A DNA stretch of 64,000 nt from G965220305 sp965220305 (GTDB lineage: Bacteria; Chloroflexota; Dehalococcoidia; Lucifugimonadales; UBA3495). The notes beneath the pieces are model-generated. The model ran no database searches, was not told the origin of the DNA, and was given only the letters and a program-made list of their open reading frames with translations. Below, piece after piece: positions 17,092 through 26,328 of the stretch. The translations under genes were made by a program, and so were the position numbers. The stretch's first letter is position 1. The number at the start of each line of letters is the position of its first letter. Location of the stretch: the NCBI GenBank assembly GCA_965220305.1, contig OZ244817.1, forward strand, positions 2,914,001-2,978,000. Reading direction: 5' to 3'.

Positions 17092-18981
17092 ATGAGAATA
17101 TTATTCAGAATCATCGGAATGGCATGGGTATACCACGCCCGTTTAACCATGGCCTACATTTCATTCTTCGCCGCCATCGCATTCTCCCTGCTCATCCCCC
17201 ATATTTTCGGTAACGCCGTTGATGCAATCGTAGCCTTTAAAGGCGGGAACGTTACTCCGGAAGGAGCGGTTCAGGAGGCCAGTCATACCTGGATGTCCTT
17301 CTTGGCCGACCCAATCATTGACTTCTTTGGCACTGTGGTTGGAAGTGAGACCACCATTCAGATTCTGCTAATGTTTATGGTGGCCCTGCTGGCCGCCAGC
17401 TTATGTCGGGGCTTTTTCGATTTCGCCCGCACCTACACCACCGACTCCCTTTCCCAATTGGTCTCCTACGACTTCCGCAACCTTATTTACGACAAGCTCC
17501 AGCACCTGAGTTTCGCCTTCCACGACAAGGAACATACCGGCAACCTCATGTCCAAGGCCACCGCCGACGTGGAGGCCATCCGGCGCTTCGTCAACATGGG
17601 CTTAGTTCGTTCCTTGGAAGTTGTCCTACGCACCGTATTCATAACATCCCTACTGATTTCTCTCAACTGGCAGTTGACCCTGGTAAGCTTGGTCTTCGTG
17701 CCCTTTGTCTTGGTACGCTCCACCATGGTGATGGGTCGGTTGCGGAGCATGTGGCTGCATGTGCAGGAGGTACAAGGTGAACTGGTCACTGTCCTCCAGG
17801 AAAACCTGGTGGGAATTCATGTGGTCAAAGCCTTCGCCTCTGAGGAGCACGAGAAGAAGAAGTACGACCGCAGGGCCCAGGAGTTGCGGGAGGAATACTA
17901 CCAATCGGAGCGGCTGCAAGGCACCAACAGCGCTTGGTTGACCCTCTACTTCACCATAGCCCTGGGCCTCATCCTGTGGTACGGGGGATTGGAGATGCTG
18001 CAGGGGGACCTGACCGCCGGCGGCCTGACCATGTTCCTCCTGTTCCTGAATCAACTTACCTTCCCCATCCGTGCCAGCGCCCAAATCGTCAACAGCTTTG
18101 CCCGCGCCGTATCTTCGGGCCGCCGCATATTTGACGTGCTCGACGCCGCTTCGCCCGTGCTGGAGAAGGAGGATGCCCAGGTGCTGAGCCGCTCCGAAGG
18201 ATATGTACGGTTCGAGAACGTTTCTTTTGCCTACGACCCCGAAGCCCCGGCCCTCAACAGCGTGAATATCGACGCGCCTCCGGGACAGGTAACTGCCATT
18301 CTGGGTGCGCCCGGCAGCGGTAAGAGCACTATCGTAAACCTGCTGCCCCGTTTTTATGACGTTACCGGTGGCCGGATAACCATCGACGGCAAGGACATCC
18401 GGGACTTTACCCTGCATTCCCTGCGGCAGAACGTTGGTATTGTTCAGCAGGATGTTTTCCTGTTCAGCGCCACCATCCGCGATAACATCGCTTACGCCGT
18501 AGCCAACGCTTCCCATGAGGATGTGGAGCAGGCGGCCAAGGTGGCCCAACTCCACGACCACATCATGAGCCTGCCCGACGGTTATGACACCTGGGTTGGA
18601 GAGCGCGGCGCGACCCTATCCGGTGGGCAAAGGCAACGCCTGTCCATCGCCCGGACCATTCTCATCGACCCGCCGGTGCTCATCCTGGACGACTCCACCT
18701 CCAGCGTTGACGTGGAGACCGAGCGCTTGATCCACCGGGCCATGGTGGAGGTGATGAAGGGCCGGACAACCTTTGTAATTGCCCACCGCCTGAGCACAGT
18801 GCGCGAAGCCAACCAGATTCTGGTGCTTCAGGACGGCAAGATTGTAGAAACGGGCACCCATTCGGAGCTTATCCGGAGCCAGGGCATCTACCAGGAAATC
18901 TACGAGTTGCAATTGCGGCCCCAGGAGGAAGTTATGCTGGATGCGGCCATCACCGCCGGTGACACTGGGGGTGACAACTAA
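17092..18981 (+). CDS. ABC exporter half-transporter, subunit A (degenerate ATPase site)
   Basis: 629-aa type IV ABC exporter (six membrane helices, then a nucleotide-binding domain). Walker A is GAPGSGKST at residues 405-413, signature LSGGQRQR at 509-516, Walker B LILDDSTS with Asp534 where the catalytic Glu normally stands. The stop overlaps the start of the next gene (TAATG), implying translational coupling and a heterodimer. The pattern (Asp for Glu here, altered signature in the partner) matches asymmetric exporters such as TM287/288 and BmrCD. The cargo is unknown: lipid, drug or peptide. Confidence 0.95.
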   Translation: MRILFRIIGMAWVYHARLTMAYISFFAAIAFSLLIPHIFGNAVDAIVAFKGGNVTPEGAVQEASHTWMSFLADPIIDFFGTVVGSETTIQILLMFMVALLAASLCRGFFDFARTYTTDSLSQLVSYDFRNLIYDKLQHLSFAFHDKEHTGNLMSKATADVEAIRRFVNMGLVRSLEVVLRTVFITSLLISLNWQLTLVSLVFVPFVLVRSTMVMGRLRSMWLHVQEVQGELVTVLQENLVGIHVVKAFASEEHEKKKYDRRAQELREEYYQSERLQGTNSAWLTLYFTIALGLILWYGGLEMLQGDLTAGGLTMFLLFLNQLTFPIRASAQIVNSFARAVSSGRRIFDVLDAASPVLEKEDAQVLSRSEGYVRFENVSFAYDPEAPALNSVNIDAPPGQVTAILGAPGSGKSTIVNLLPRFYDVTGGRITIDGKDIRDFTLHSLRQNVGIVQQDVFLFSATIRDNIAYAVANASHEDVEQAAKVAQLHDHIMSLPDGYDTWVGERGATLSGGQRQRLSIARTILIDPPVLILDDSTSSVDVETERLIHRAMVEVMKGRTTFVIAHRLSTVREANQILVLQDGKIVETGTHSELIRSQGIYQEIYELQLRPQEEVMLDAAITAGDTGGDN

Positions 18982-20948
18982 TGCGCGGCGGCTTCGGAGG
19001 CGGGGGCGGCTTTGGCGGGATGATGGGGGGTATGCGCGGCCTTAATGCCGGAGGTATGCGCACCGCCAACATGGACAACCTCAGTGACGACGAGGCAATT
19101 GGGCGCGTATACAACAATGCCGTTGTCATGCGCCTGCTTACCTACATAAAGCCTTACAAGAAGGACGCCTCCCTCAGCGTGTTGGCTGTCCTTACCTACA
19201 CCGCCGGAAATGTGGCCATACCGCTGTTCATAATGATTGGCATCAACTGGGCGGTCAAGGATACCCAGTTGGGATTGGACGGGCCCGCTTGGGCGACCAA
19301 TTTCCTGGGCGAATACTGGCGGGTGCACTTGGTAGGGTTGGCTTTCCTTGCGGCGACACTGGTGCATTTTTGCGCTAACTACGCCCAGTTCGTCTACATT
19401 GCCAAGGTGGGGCAGGGAATTCTGTACAGCCTGCGCACCCAGATGTTTGGGCACCTGCAGTCCCTATCCCCGTCCTTCTTCCACCGCACGCCGGTGGGCC
19501 GGATAATGTCCCGCAGCCAGAGCGATGTCCTGCAGCTTCAAGAGCTGTTCGAGATGATCGTCATCAGCCTGTCCGACATCCTCAGCTTGGTGGGCATAAT
19601 AGCGGTGATGGTCATCATCGACTGGCAGTTGGCCTTGGTCTGCCTCAGCGTCATACCCGTTCTCTTCGCCATATTGGCCTACTGGCAGCGTTTCGCCCGG
19701 CGGTCTTTCATGCGCATCCGGCGGGCCATTGCCATGGTCAACGGCGAGTACAACCAGAACATTACCGGGGTGCGGGTAGTCGAAAGCCTGAACCGCCAGG
19801 AACAGAACCTGGAGCACTTCGATAGCCTGAACCGGGAACACCTGGATGCCAACTTGCAAGCGAGCCGGTTCTCCGGTGGACTCCAGCCGGTGGTCGAAAT
19901 GCTGGTGGGCATTGGAATGGGCGCTGGCGTGGTCCTCTTCGGCGGCTTTCTGGTAGTGGAGGGCCGCCTGGAATGGGGCGTCCTGGTAGCCTTCGCCCTG
20001 TATATCCAGCGTTTCTTCGAGCCTATACGGCACCTGACCATGCAATACACCCAGTTGCAGCGTTCCATGGCCGCCGGTGTCCGTATCTTCGAGGTGCTGG
20101 ACCTGAGGCCCGAAGTGAACGACCGGGACGACGCCGTGAACATGCCCCCGGTGGAGGGCGAGATTAAGTTCGAGAATGTTCACTTCCACTACGTGCCCGG
20201 TGTGGAGGTCCTGAAGAACATCAACCTGCACATCAGGCCCGGAGAAAACGTGGCCCTGGTGGGCTCCACTGGCGCCGGTAAGAGCACGTTTGTGACCCTG
20301 ATTCACCGTTTCGCCGACGTTACCCAGGGCAGGATTACCATTGACGGCTACGACCTGAGAGAGGTCAAACGCCAGTCCCTGGTCAACCAGATGAGCATGG
20401 TGCTCCAGGAACCCTACCTGTTCTCCGGTACAGTGAAGGACAATATCCGGTACCGGCACGAAGAGTCCAGCGACGAGGACGTGATAACCGCCGCCAAGTT
20501 GGTCGGGGCCCACGAGTTTATCATGAGCATGGACGACGGTTACGAAACCATCCTGGCGGAGCGGGGCGTCAACCTCAGCGTCGGCCAGCGGCAACTCCTC
20601 AGCTTTGCCCGGGCCATCGTGGCCGACCCTCGAATCCTGGTCCTGGACGAGGCCACCGCCAACATCGACACTCACACCGAGATTTTAATCCAGAACGCTC
20701 TGAGGCAGGTGCTCCAGGGCCGAACATCCATTGTCATCGCTCACCGCCTCTCCACCATTCGCAACGCCGACAAGATAGTGGTGTTGAGTCAAGGTGAGGT
20801 GGTCGAGGTGGGCAAGCACGAAGAGTTGCTCGCCAACAACAGCGTTTACGCACACCTCTACGCCATCAACTACGGCCTGAGCGAGAACGGGGCTTCCGAG
20901 GAGTCACCGGAGGAAGCTGCCGTACCCGCCCCCTCGGACAATGACTGA
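18981..20948 (+). CDS. ABC exporter half-transporter, subunit B (catalytic Glu present, LSVGQ signature)
   Basis: 655-aa partner of the preceding gene. An unusual Gly/Met-rich N-terminus (MRGGFGGGGGFGGMMGGMRG) precedes the membrane domain. Walker A GSTGAGKST is at residues 428-436, signature LSVGQRQL at 532-539 (Val for the first Gly), Walker B ILVLDEATAN with catalytic Glu557. The consensus catalytic site is therefore formed by this protein's Walker motifs with the partner's intact LSGGQ, while the other site is degenerate. It is followed by an 11-bp terminator hairpin. Confidence 0.95.
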   Translation: MRGGFGGGGGFGGMMGGMRGLNAGGMRTANMDNLSDDEAIGRVYNNAVVMRLLTYIKPYKKDASLSVLAVLTYTAGNVAIPLFIMIGINWAVKDTQLGLDGPAWATNFLGEYWRVHLVGLAFLAATLVHFCANYAQFVYIAKVGQGILYSLRTQMFGHLQSLSPSFFHRTPVGRIMSRSQSDVLQLQELFEMIVISLSDILSLVGIIAVMVIIDWQLALVCLSVIPVLFAILAYWQRFARRSFMRIRRAIAMVNGEYNQNITGVRVVESLNRQEQNLEHFDSLNREHLDANLQASRFSGGLQPVVEMLVGIGMGAGVVLFGGFLVVEGRLEWGVLVAFALYIQRFFEPIRHLTMQYTQLQRSMAAGVRIFEVLDLRPEVNDRDDAVNMPPVEGEIKFENVHFHYVPGVEVLKNINLHIRPGENVALVGSTGAGKSTFVTLIHRFADVTQGRITIDGYDLREVKRQSLVNQMSMVLQEPYLFSGTVKDNIRYRHEESSDEDVITAAKLVGAHEFIMSMDDGYETILAERGVNLSVGQRQLLSFARAIVADPRILVLDEATANIDTHTEILIQNALRQVLQGRTSIVIAHRLSTIRNADKIVVLSQGEVVEVGKHEELLANNSVYAHLYAINYGLSENGASEESPEEAAVPAPSDND

Positions 20949-20973
20949 GGCAGCGGAATAGTCCGGTAATGGC

Positions 20974-21002
20974 AGAGGGGCGGGCTTTACACCCGCCCCT
21001 CT
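20974..21002. terminator. Hairpin between convergent genes
   Basis: Perfect 11-bp GC-rich stem AGAGGGGCGGG (20974-20984) / CCCGCCCCTCT (20992-21002), 7-nt loop, between the exporter operon and the convergent alpha/beta hydrolase. No clear U-tract on either side. Confidence 0.6.
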
Positions 21003-21102
21003 TGGCGTTTGGCGATAGAGTGTGGTCGGTCCAGCAATTGGTGGCCGGCGGCCGTGGGTAACGGCGACCTACCTCCTTGATTGCTTCGTGCCCGGGCCTG
21101 GC

Positions 21103-21972
21103 CTAGCGCTCCGACAGGAACCCCCGGATGACCCGGGCCAATTCCTGGGGTTTGTGGTAGCCGATGTCGTGGATGGTTTCGGGTATCCAATGGACCCGGC
21201 AATTATTGGCGACCCTCATGGCGGCGTCCACCATTTTAACGCGCATTTGGGAATACTCGGTGTTGGCCCGCTCCGGCAGCGGCCCAGCGGCAATGATGAG
21301 GGTCGGGCAGGACACTTGGGGCAGTATAACCGAGGGCGGTTCCTCCCACATCGAGACCAGCACCTGGGAATGGTTGTCCGGTCGCAAAACGTCGCGAATC
21401 TGCCCTTGCTCGTCCTCGTAGACCATGGTTAGCACTATCCGTTCCAGGTCTTCGCCCCAACAATCGGCCAACTGGACCCGGAGCCGTTCCAGGAAGTCCT
21501 GCCGCGTTCCGGATACGTCCCGGGGGCCGAAGCGTCTTTGGAAATTCTCCCAGGTGGGCTCGGTAAGCAGATGACCGTCTTGAAAACCGCCGTCAATCAT
21601 CACCAGACGGCTGACCCGCTGGGGAAAGCGGGCCGCCAGGTTGCTGGCTACGTGCCCTCCCCAGGAGTGGCCCAGCACCGCCGCCTGCGCCACCCCCAGG
21701 TAATCCATCAGGCCTACGGCGTCCGAGGCCAGGGTCTGCCAGTCGTACCCGCCGGGGGCCTGGGTGGTCTGACCGTGTCCCCGTTGGTCCGGGGTAAACA
21801 CCCGGTATTCCGGGGACAGCAGGGCGGCGACCCGCTCGTACCAATGGCTTGAAGAGGCCAGACCGTGGAGCGCCAATATCGGGTGCCCGTCGCCGCCCCA
21901 GTCCAGGTAGTTCAGGTGCAGGTTTCCCAGCTCAACCCGGTGCTCGGTGGGACTGTCAGCCGCTTTACCCAT
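21103..21972 (-). CDS. Alpha/beta hydrolase
   Basis: 289-aa alpha/beta-hydrolase-fold enzyme. The oxyanion region is ALHGLASSSHWYERV, the nucleophile elbow GHSWGGHVASNL; the acid may come from the region after PTLIIAAG and the catalytic His from ETIHDIGYHKP. The ATG at 21972 is 15 nt from a GGGAGGA Shine-Dalgarno; a TTG nine bases upstream (21981) is better spaced and may be the true start. Substrate unknown. The next gene on the same strand is the HD-domain gene. Confidence 0.9.
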   Translation of the reverse strand: MGKAADSPTEHRVELGNLHLNYLDWGGDGHPILALHGLASSSHWYERVAALLSPEYRVFTPDQRGHGQTTQAPGGYDWQTLASDAVGLMDYLGVAQAAVLGHSWGGHVASNLAARFPQRVSRLVMIDGGFQDGHLLTEPTWENFQRRFGPRDVSGTRQDFLERLRVQLADCWGEDLERIVLTMVYEDEQGQIRDVLRPDNHSQVLVSMWEEPPSVILPQVSCPTLIIAAGPLPERANTEYSQMRVKMVDAAMRVANNCRVHWIPETIHDIGYHKPQELARVIRGFLSER

Positions 21973-22126
21973 GCTAGCCAAAATGTGTCCTCCCGCAGGA
22001 ATTAAGTGCCCGGTAAATAGGGGACTCCGTTGCCGTTCCGCGCACCAACCTTGCTGTAAAATGCGCTCTCCTGTCTGCCCGCCGCTTCTCTCGCGACTAT
22101 TTGTCTGGCACCCGGGTTGAGTACCG

Positions 22127-22705
22127 TCAGTACGTCTCCCCTTGGCGAGGCTGTTGGGAGAAAGGCTCCCGGGAAAATACGCGCCGTACCATCGGGTCGA
22201 AGGTCTCCAGGGGCAGGGTGTCATAATCCGGGTCGAAGGAGCTTTGGTCCCACTGCTGGCAGAAGTCCGCCGCCGCCTGAAAATAGGGGTGCCCCTGGTA
22301 GCGCTGCCGGGCTTCACGGTCGGCGTCCAGGTGGTGGGCATAGTAGTAGGCCTGGAAAATGCCGTGGTGTCGGACCACCCAGTAGGTCTTTTCCGATACA
22401 TAGGGCCGGAGGACGGCGGCGGCCATCTCGCTGTGGTTGTGGGGGGCCAGCATGTCCCCGATGTCGTGCAGGAGGGCCGCTACGACCATCTCCTCCTCGG
22501 CCCCGTCGCGGTGGGCCCGGGTGGCGCATTGCAGGGAGTGTTCCAGCCGGTCCACCTGGTAACCGTTGAGGGAGTTGTCCAACTCTCTCAGGTGCCGCAA
22601 CACCCGGTCGGCGGCGCCCCGGTTGTGTTCTTCCTCCAACCGTTGCAGCAACTGGTAGTCCTCCCGAGTCCCGTCCTCCATGTGAATGAAGTTGACCGTT
22701 TCCAT
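22127..22705 (-). CDS. HD-domain phosphohydrolase-like protein
   Basis: 192-aa HD-superfamily protein. Metal ligands are visible in DRLEHSLQCATRAHRDGAEE, ALLHDIGDMLAPHNHSE and VVRHHGIFQAYYYAHHLD. This His-rich pattern resembles the small HD hydrolases found beside metabolite repair or oxygenase genes. ATG 22705 is preceded by a GGAGGGG stretch; the frame is open further upstream but runs across the divergent SDR promoter region. Divergent from the SDR gene at 22826. Substrate unknown. Confidence 0.85.
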   Translation of the reverse strand: METVNFIHMEDGTREDYQLLQRLEEEHNRGAADRVLRHLRELDNSLNGYQVDRLEHSLQCATRAHRDGAEEEMVVAALLHDIGDMLAPHNHSEMAAAVLRPYVSEKTYWVVRHHGIFQAYYYAHHLDADREARQRYQGHPYFQAAADFCQQWDQSSFDPDYDTLPLETFDPMVRRVFSREPFSQQPRQGETY

Positions 22706-22825
22706 AGTTTCCCCTCCAATAGCGCCCTTTCGATGGGGCAGATGCCCGGGTTGTCGCCAAATTTGCCACCACGGGTAAATTCTACCAAAATATGACCCAT
22801 CTGGAGACACCTGCGAGTTGAATGT

Positions 22826-23638
22826 ATGCAATTGCAAGACCGTGTCGCACTGATAACCGGGGCGGGTCGGGGCATCGGACGGGCCATCGCCCTGGCCTAC
22901 GCCCGGGAGGGGGCCCAGTTGGCCCTGGCCGCCCGCACCGCCGCCGAGTTGGAGGAAACGGCCCGGCAGGCCCGGGCCCTGGGAGCGGCCACCCTGGTGA
23001 CGCCCGCCGACGTGACGGACCCGGCGGCGGTGGATGCAATGGTACAAGCAGCCTTGGAGCATTTCTCCAGGGTAGATGTCCTGGTCAACAACGCCGGCCT
23101 GGTCGGGCCGGTGGGGCCGCTAAAAGACAACGACATGGACTATTGGATTCGCACCATCCAGGTGAACGTCATCGGGGTCTATCTGTGCTGCCGGGCCGCT
23201 CTCCCCTCGATGCTGCTCCGGGGACGCGGCAAGATAATCAACCTCTACGGTGGCCGGGGCCGCAACCTTTCCGCCTACGGCGCGTCCAAGGTGGCGGTCG
23301 CCGATATTACCGAGTGCCTGGCTGACGAGCTGGCGGGCGCGGGAATCCAGGTCAACGCCCTCAGCCCCGGCTCCATTCACACCGCCATGTGGGAGGAGAC
23401 CCGGGATGCGGCGGCAGCCATAGGCGACGCGGAACTCTTCGAGTTCGGCCAGCGAGTCACCAGCGGCGGCGGGGCCTCCCTGGAGAGGGCGGCGGAGTTG
23501 GGGGTGTTCCTGGCCAGCGATGCTTCGGGCAGACTCAGCGGTCGGGTCATCCAGGCCTGGGACGACTTCGAGGGCCTGGCGTCCCGGTTGCCGGAGGTGA
23601 TGAGTTCCGATTTGTACAAGCTGCGCCGGGTGACCTAG
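22826..23638 (+). CDS. SDR family oxidoreductase (atypical catalytic Ser)
   Basis: 270-aa Rossmann-fold short-chain dehydrogenase. The cofactor motif TGAGRGIG is at residues 11-18, NNAG follows DVLV, and the catalytic pair is Tyr151/Lys155 in AYGASK. The strand that normally supplies the catalytic Ser (INxSS) reads INLYGGRGRNL, so the canonical Ser appears absent. Cofactor preference and substrate are not clear. It converges on the phosphodiesterase-like gene with a 9-nt gap. Confidence 0.92.
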   Translation: MQLQDRVALITGAGRGIGRAIALAYAREGAQLALAARTAAELEETARQARALGAATLVTPADVTDPAAVDAMVQAALEHFSRVDVLVNNAGLVGPVGPLKDNDMDYWIRTIQVNVIGVYLCCRAALPSMLLRGRGKIINLYGGRGRNLSAYGASKVAVADITECLADELAGAGIQVNALSPGSIHTAMWEETRDAAAAIGDAELFEFGQRVTSGGGASLERAAELGVFLASDASGRLSGRVIQAWDDFEGLASRLPEVMSSDLYKLRRVT

Positions 23639-23647
23639 GGGATGTGT

Positions 23648-25102
23648 CTACCGGCGACCGAAGCTTCCGCTGCCCTGGTCAACGTAGGTGGTGTCGCCCA
23701 CCCTGGAGAGGGCAATCCGTTGCCGGTATACTCCGTTGTCCAGGATACGCTCGGCGCTGTGCAGTTCTCTGGACCAATTCACGTCGCCGTCGTCGGGTCC
23801 TCCGGCCAGGGCCTCTTCCAGCACTCGACCCTGCATGGTAGAGTCGCCGGATAGGCCCAGCAGGCGCAGCACGGTGGGGGCCAGGTCAACATTGCCCGAG
23901 GGGGTGTCCTGGGTTACGCCCTGTTTGAAACTGGGACCCCAGGCGAAGAGGGTGTTCCTCAGTTCATGCTTGCTCATGGAACCGTGTTGGCCCTGGCCTG
24001 GCTCAAGCCCGGAGGCGTAGGCGTAGCCGGGATAGCCGGCGGCGTTGACGGTGGAGTCCCACCGGAAGGACATGGCAATCTCGGGTGCCCGGGGGCCGGC
24101 GACGCCCACCAGGGAGGAAGCGAGGGTCCCCGGAATACCCCGCACTTCTTCCGAGGCGGTGAGGGACCCGCACCAGGGTTGTTGCATCAACCAAGCCGCC
24201 AGGCTCTCGGCGGTGGCCCGGTCGCCCTCGTGGGTGTAGAAGAGCACCGATCCCCCATTGGCGGCCACCGCCACCCCACCGGGCTGGCTGGCGGTTGGGA
24301 AACCGGCCTCCCGCACCAGTTCCTCCACCCGGACTACTTCGCCAATGGTGGAGTAACCGTGGTCGGAAATCACCATAACGTCGGTCTCCACCGCCCGTCC
24401 CGATTCCTCCAACCAACTCATCAGGCGGCCAAACTGTTGGTCGGCCTCGGCCAGGGCGGTGACGGCCAGGGGCGAACCCACCCCGGACTCGTGCTGGGCC
24501 CGGTCGGGCTCCGAGGACCAGATGAGGGCTACCGCCGGGTCCCGTTCCGGCAGGATATACTCGGTCATTATGCGCACGGCGTGGGCCAGGCGGGGCGTAT
24601 TGGGCTGGGCGCCCCCCGGCCAGGGGCCGAAGCGGGCCAGGAGTTCCTCCTGTAGACTGTAGGGCAGGGTGAAGTCCGGGTGGATGGTGGCCCCTCCCGA
24701 AACTCCGGCCCGGGGGTTGTGCACGTAGGCGTTGCCGCTGGTGCCCACGCCGATGGCAACATATTCCATCCCCCGCTGGCCCAGGATGTCCGCCAGGGTG
24801 GGGCGGAGGACGATGGGGATACCTTGCCGGGCAATCTGGGCCAACTGGGGCTCCAGCACCGGGGTCACGTTCTCCCCATCGAAGTCCCGGAAGACCATGG
24901 TGTTGGCGGCGATGCCGTGGCCCCCGGTGCCAACCCCCGTCACCATGCTGGCGGCGTTGGCCCGGGTCACGGTGGGGTATACCGGGTGGTGGTTGGCGAA
25001 GGTGACGCCCCGGGTTACGCTGGTTGCCAGGTTGGGCATCAACTGCGGAGTAACCTGGGACGGTTGGAGTCCATCGAAAACTACTATCAGCACCGAATGC
25101 AT
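23648..25102 (-). CDS. Alkaline phosphatase family protein (type I phosphodiesterase/nucleotide pyrophosphatase-like)
   Basis: 484-aa member of the alkaline phosphatase superfamily (PF01663 type). N-terminal strand MHSVLIVVFDGLQPSQVTP supplies the first metal Asp; PVYPTVTRANAASMVTG holds the Thr nucleophile region; DVMVISDHGYSTIGEV supplies the Asp-His metal pair; GQHGSMSKHELRNTLFAWG supplies a further His. It has no signal peptide, so probably cytoplasmic. Candidate substrates are phosphodiesters, nucleotide sugars or phosphonates. Confidence 0.9.
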   Translation of the reverse strand: MHSVLIVVFDGLQPSQVTPQLMPNLATSVTRGVTFANHHPVYPTVTRANAASMVTGVGTGGHGIAANTMVFRDFDGENVTPVLEPQLAQIARQGIPIVLRPTLADILGQRGMEYVAIGVGTSGNAYVHNPRAGVSGGATIHPDFTLPYSLQEELLARFGPWPGGAQPNTPRLAHAVRIMTEYILPERDPAVALIWSSEPDRAQHESGVGSPLAVTALAEADQQFGRLMSWLEESGRAVETDVMVISDHGYSTIGEVVRVEELVREAGFPTASQPGGVAVAANGGSVLFYTHEGDRATAESLAAWLMQQPWCGSLTASEEVRGIPGTLASSLVGVAGPRAPEIAMSFRWDSTVNAAGYPGYAYASGLEPGQGQHGSMSKHELRNTLFAWGPSFKQGVTQDTPSGNVDLAPTVLRLLGLSGDSTMQGRVLEEALAGGPDDGDVNWSRELHSAERILDNGVYRQRIALSRVGDTTYVDQGSGSFGRR

Positions 25103-25206
25103 TTTGCCTCCCCTGCCCTAACCTTGGCAATTCTTACGCGCTTACCCGGCGGCCAGCCGTGCCGCTGGCCCTGTACGTCACCCCGTTAGGCCCTACCTTC
25201 CTGCCT

Positions 25207-26115
25207 TCATTCGGACCGCCTGACGGCGTGACCGCCGAAGCGGTTGCGCAGGGCCGCCAGCAGCCGGGCGCCGAAGGGTTGCTCCTGTCGGGAGCGGAAC
25301 CTCTCCTGTAGGGAAAGGGTAATCACCGGCGCCGGCACCGCCAGGTCCACCGATTCCTGCACCGTCCAACGACCCTCGCCCGAGTCTTCCACGTAGGCTT
25401 GCAGTCCTTCCAGCCGGGGGTCGTCGTCCAGGGCGTCGGCGCACAGGTCCAGCAACCAGGAACGCACCACGCTGCCGTAACGCCAGGTATGGGCGATTTG
25501 GGCCAGGTCCAGGTGGAACTCCTCCTTGGCCTCAAGTAGCTGGAACCCTTCGGCGTAGGCTTGCATCAGCCCGTACTCAACCGCATTATGCACCATTTTT
25601 ACGAAGTGGCCGGCCCCCACCGGGCCAACGTGGCTGTAGCCCCGGTCTTCGGCTGGGGCCAGGCTCTGGAAGAGGGGTTCCAAACGCTGGAACGCCTCCT
25701 TCTTGCCGCCCACCATCAGGGAATAGCCGTGGGCCAGGCCCCATATCCCGCCGCTGGTGCCCACATCCATCAGGTCTATGCCGGACTCAGCCAGTCTTTC
25801 GGCCCGCCGCAGGGTGTCCTTGTAATAGGCGTTGCCGCCATCCAGGACCGTGTCCCCGGCTTCAAGCAGGGGAAGCAGGCTGTCGATGGTGTCCTCGGTG
25901 GGCTGGCCCGCCGGTACCATGAGCCACACCGCCCGGGGATGGGCCAGGTGGCCCGCTAGGTCATTCAGAGATGCCGCCCCCACCGATCCCTGGGCCTGGC
26001 TGGCGGCCACAGCCTCGCTACTCTGGTCGTAGGCCACCACCCGGTGTCCGCCTAATAGCAGACGCTGGGCCATGTTCCCGCCCATTCGTCCCAGACCAAT
26101 CATACCTACTTCCAA
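25207..26115 (-). CDS. gnd: 6-phosphogluconate dehydrogenase (short, YqeC/Gnd-like)
   Basis: 302-aa decarboxylating 6-phosphogluconate dehydrogenase of the short type, converting 6-phosphogluconate to ribulose 5-phosphate. The Rossmann motif is GLGRMGGNMAQRL; VLDGGNAYYKDT, MDVGTSGGIWGLAHGYSLMV and the catalytic-region segment GPVGAGHFVKMVHNAVEYG with Lys and Asn are diagnostic. Length and domain layout fit the roughly 300-aa family rather than the 470-aa enzymes. Starts 213 nt from, and divergently to, the DUF3179 gene. Confidence 0.94.
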   Translation of the reverse strand: MEVGMIGLGRMGGNMAQRLLLGGHRVVAYDQSSEAVAASQAQGSVGAASLNDLAGHLAHPRAVWLMVPAGQPTEDTIDSLLPLLEAGDTVLDGGNAYYKDTLRRAERLAESGIDLMDVGTSGGIWGLAHGYSLMVGGKKEAFQRLEPLFQSLAPAEDRGYSHVGPVGAGHFVKMVHNAVEYGLMQAYAEGFQLLEAKEEFHLDLAQIAHTWRYGSVVRSWLLDLCADALDDDPRLEGLQAYVEDSGEGRWTVQESVDLAVPAPVITLSLQERFRSRQEQPFGARLLAALRNRFGGHAVRRSE

Positions 26116-26328
26116 GGGATGTTGCCTCCTCGTGCTAAATTGCGAGCCGGGCCCTTTGCCCGCTCCCTAACGGCGTTACGGGCCCAAGGCCGTCTAAGCC
26201 CACAGTCCAGGTTGTTTAGCGGCCCCGTTGCACCGGACTGGCCCGGCCCACATCCGAATTGTCTGGTGTTAGTATGGCCCTGTGAACAGTGGAAACTATA
26301 CCCCAACTGGGGAGGGTAGTCGGCGAAG

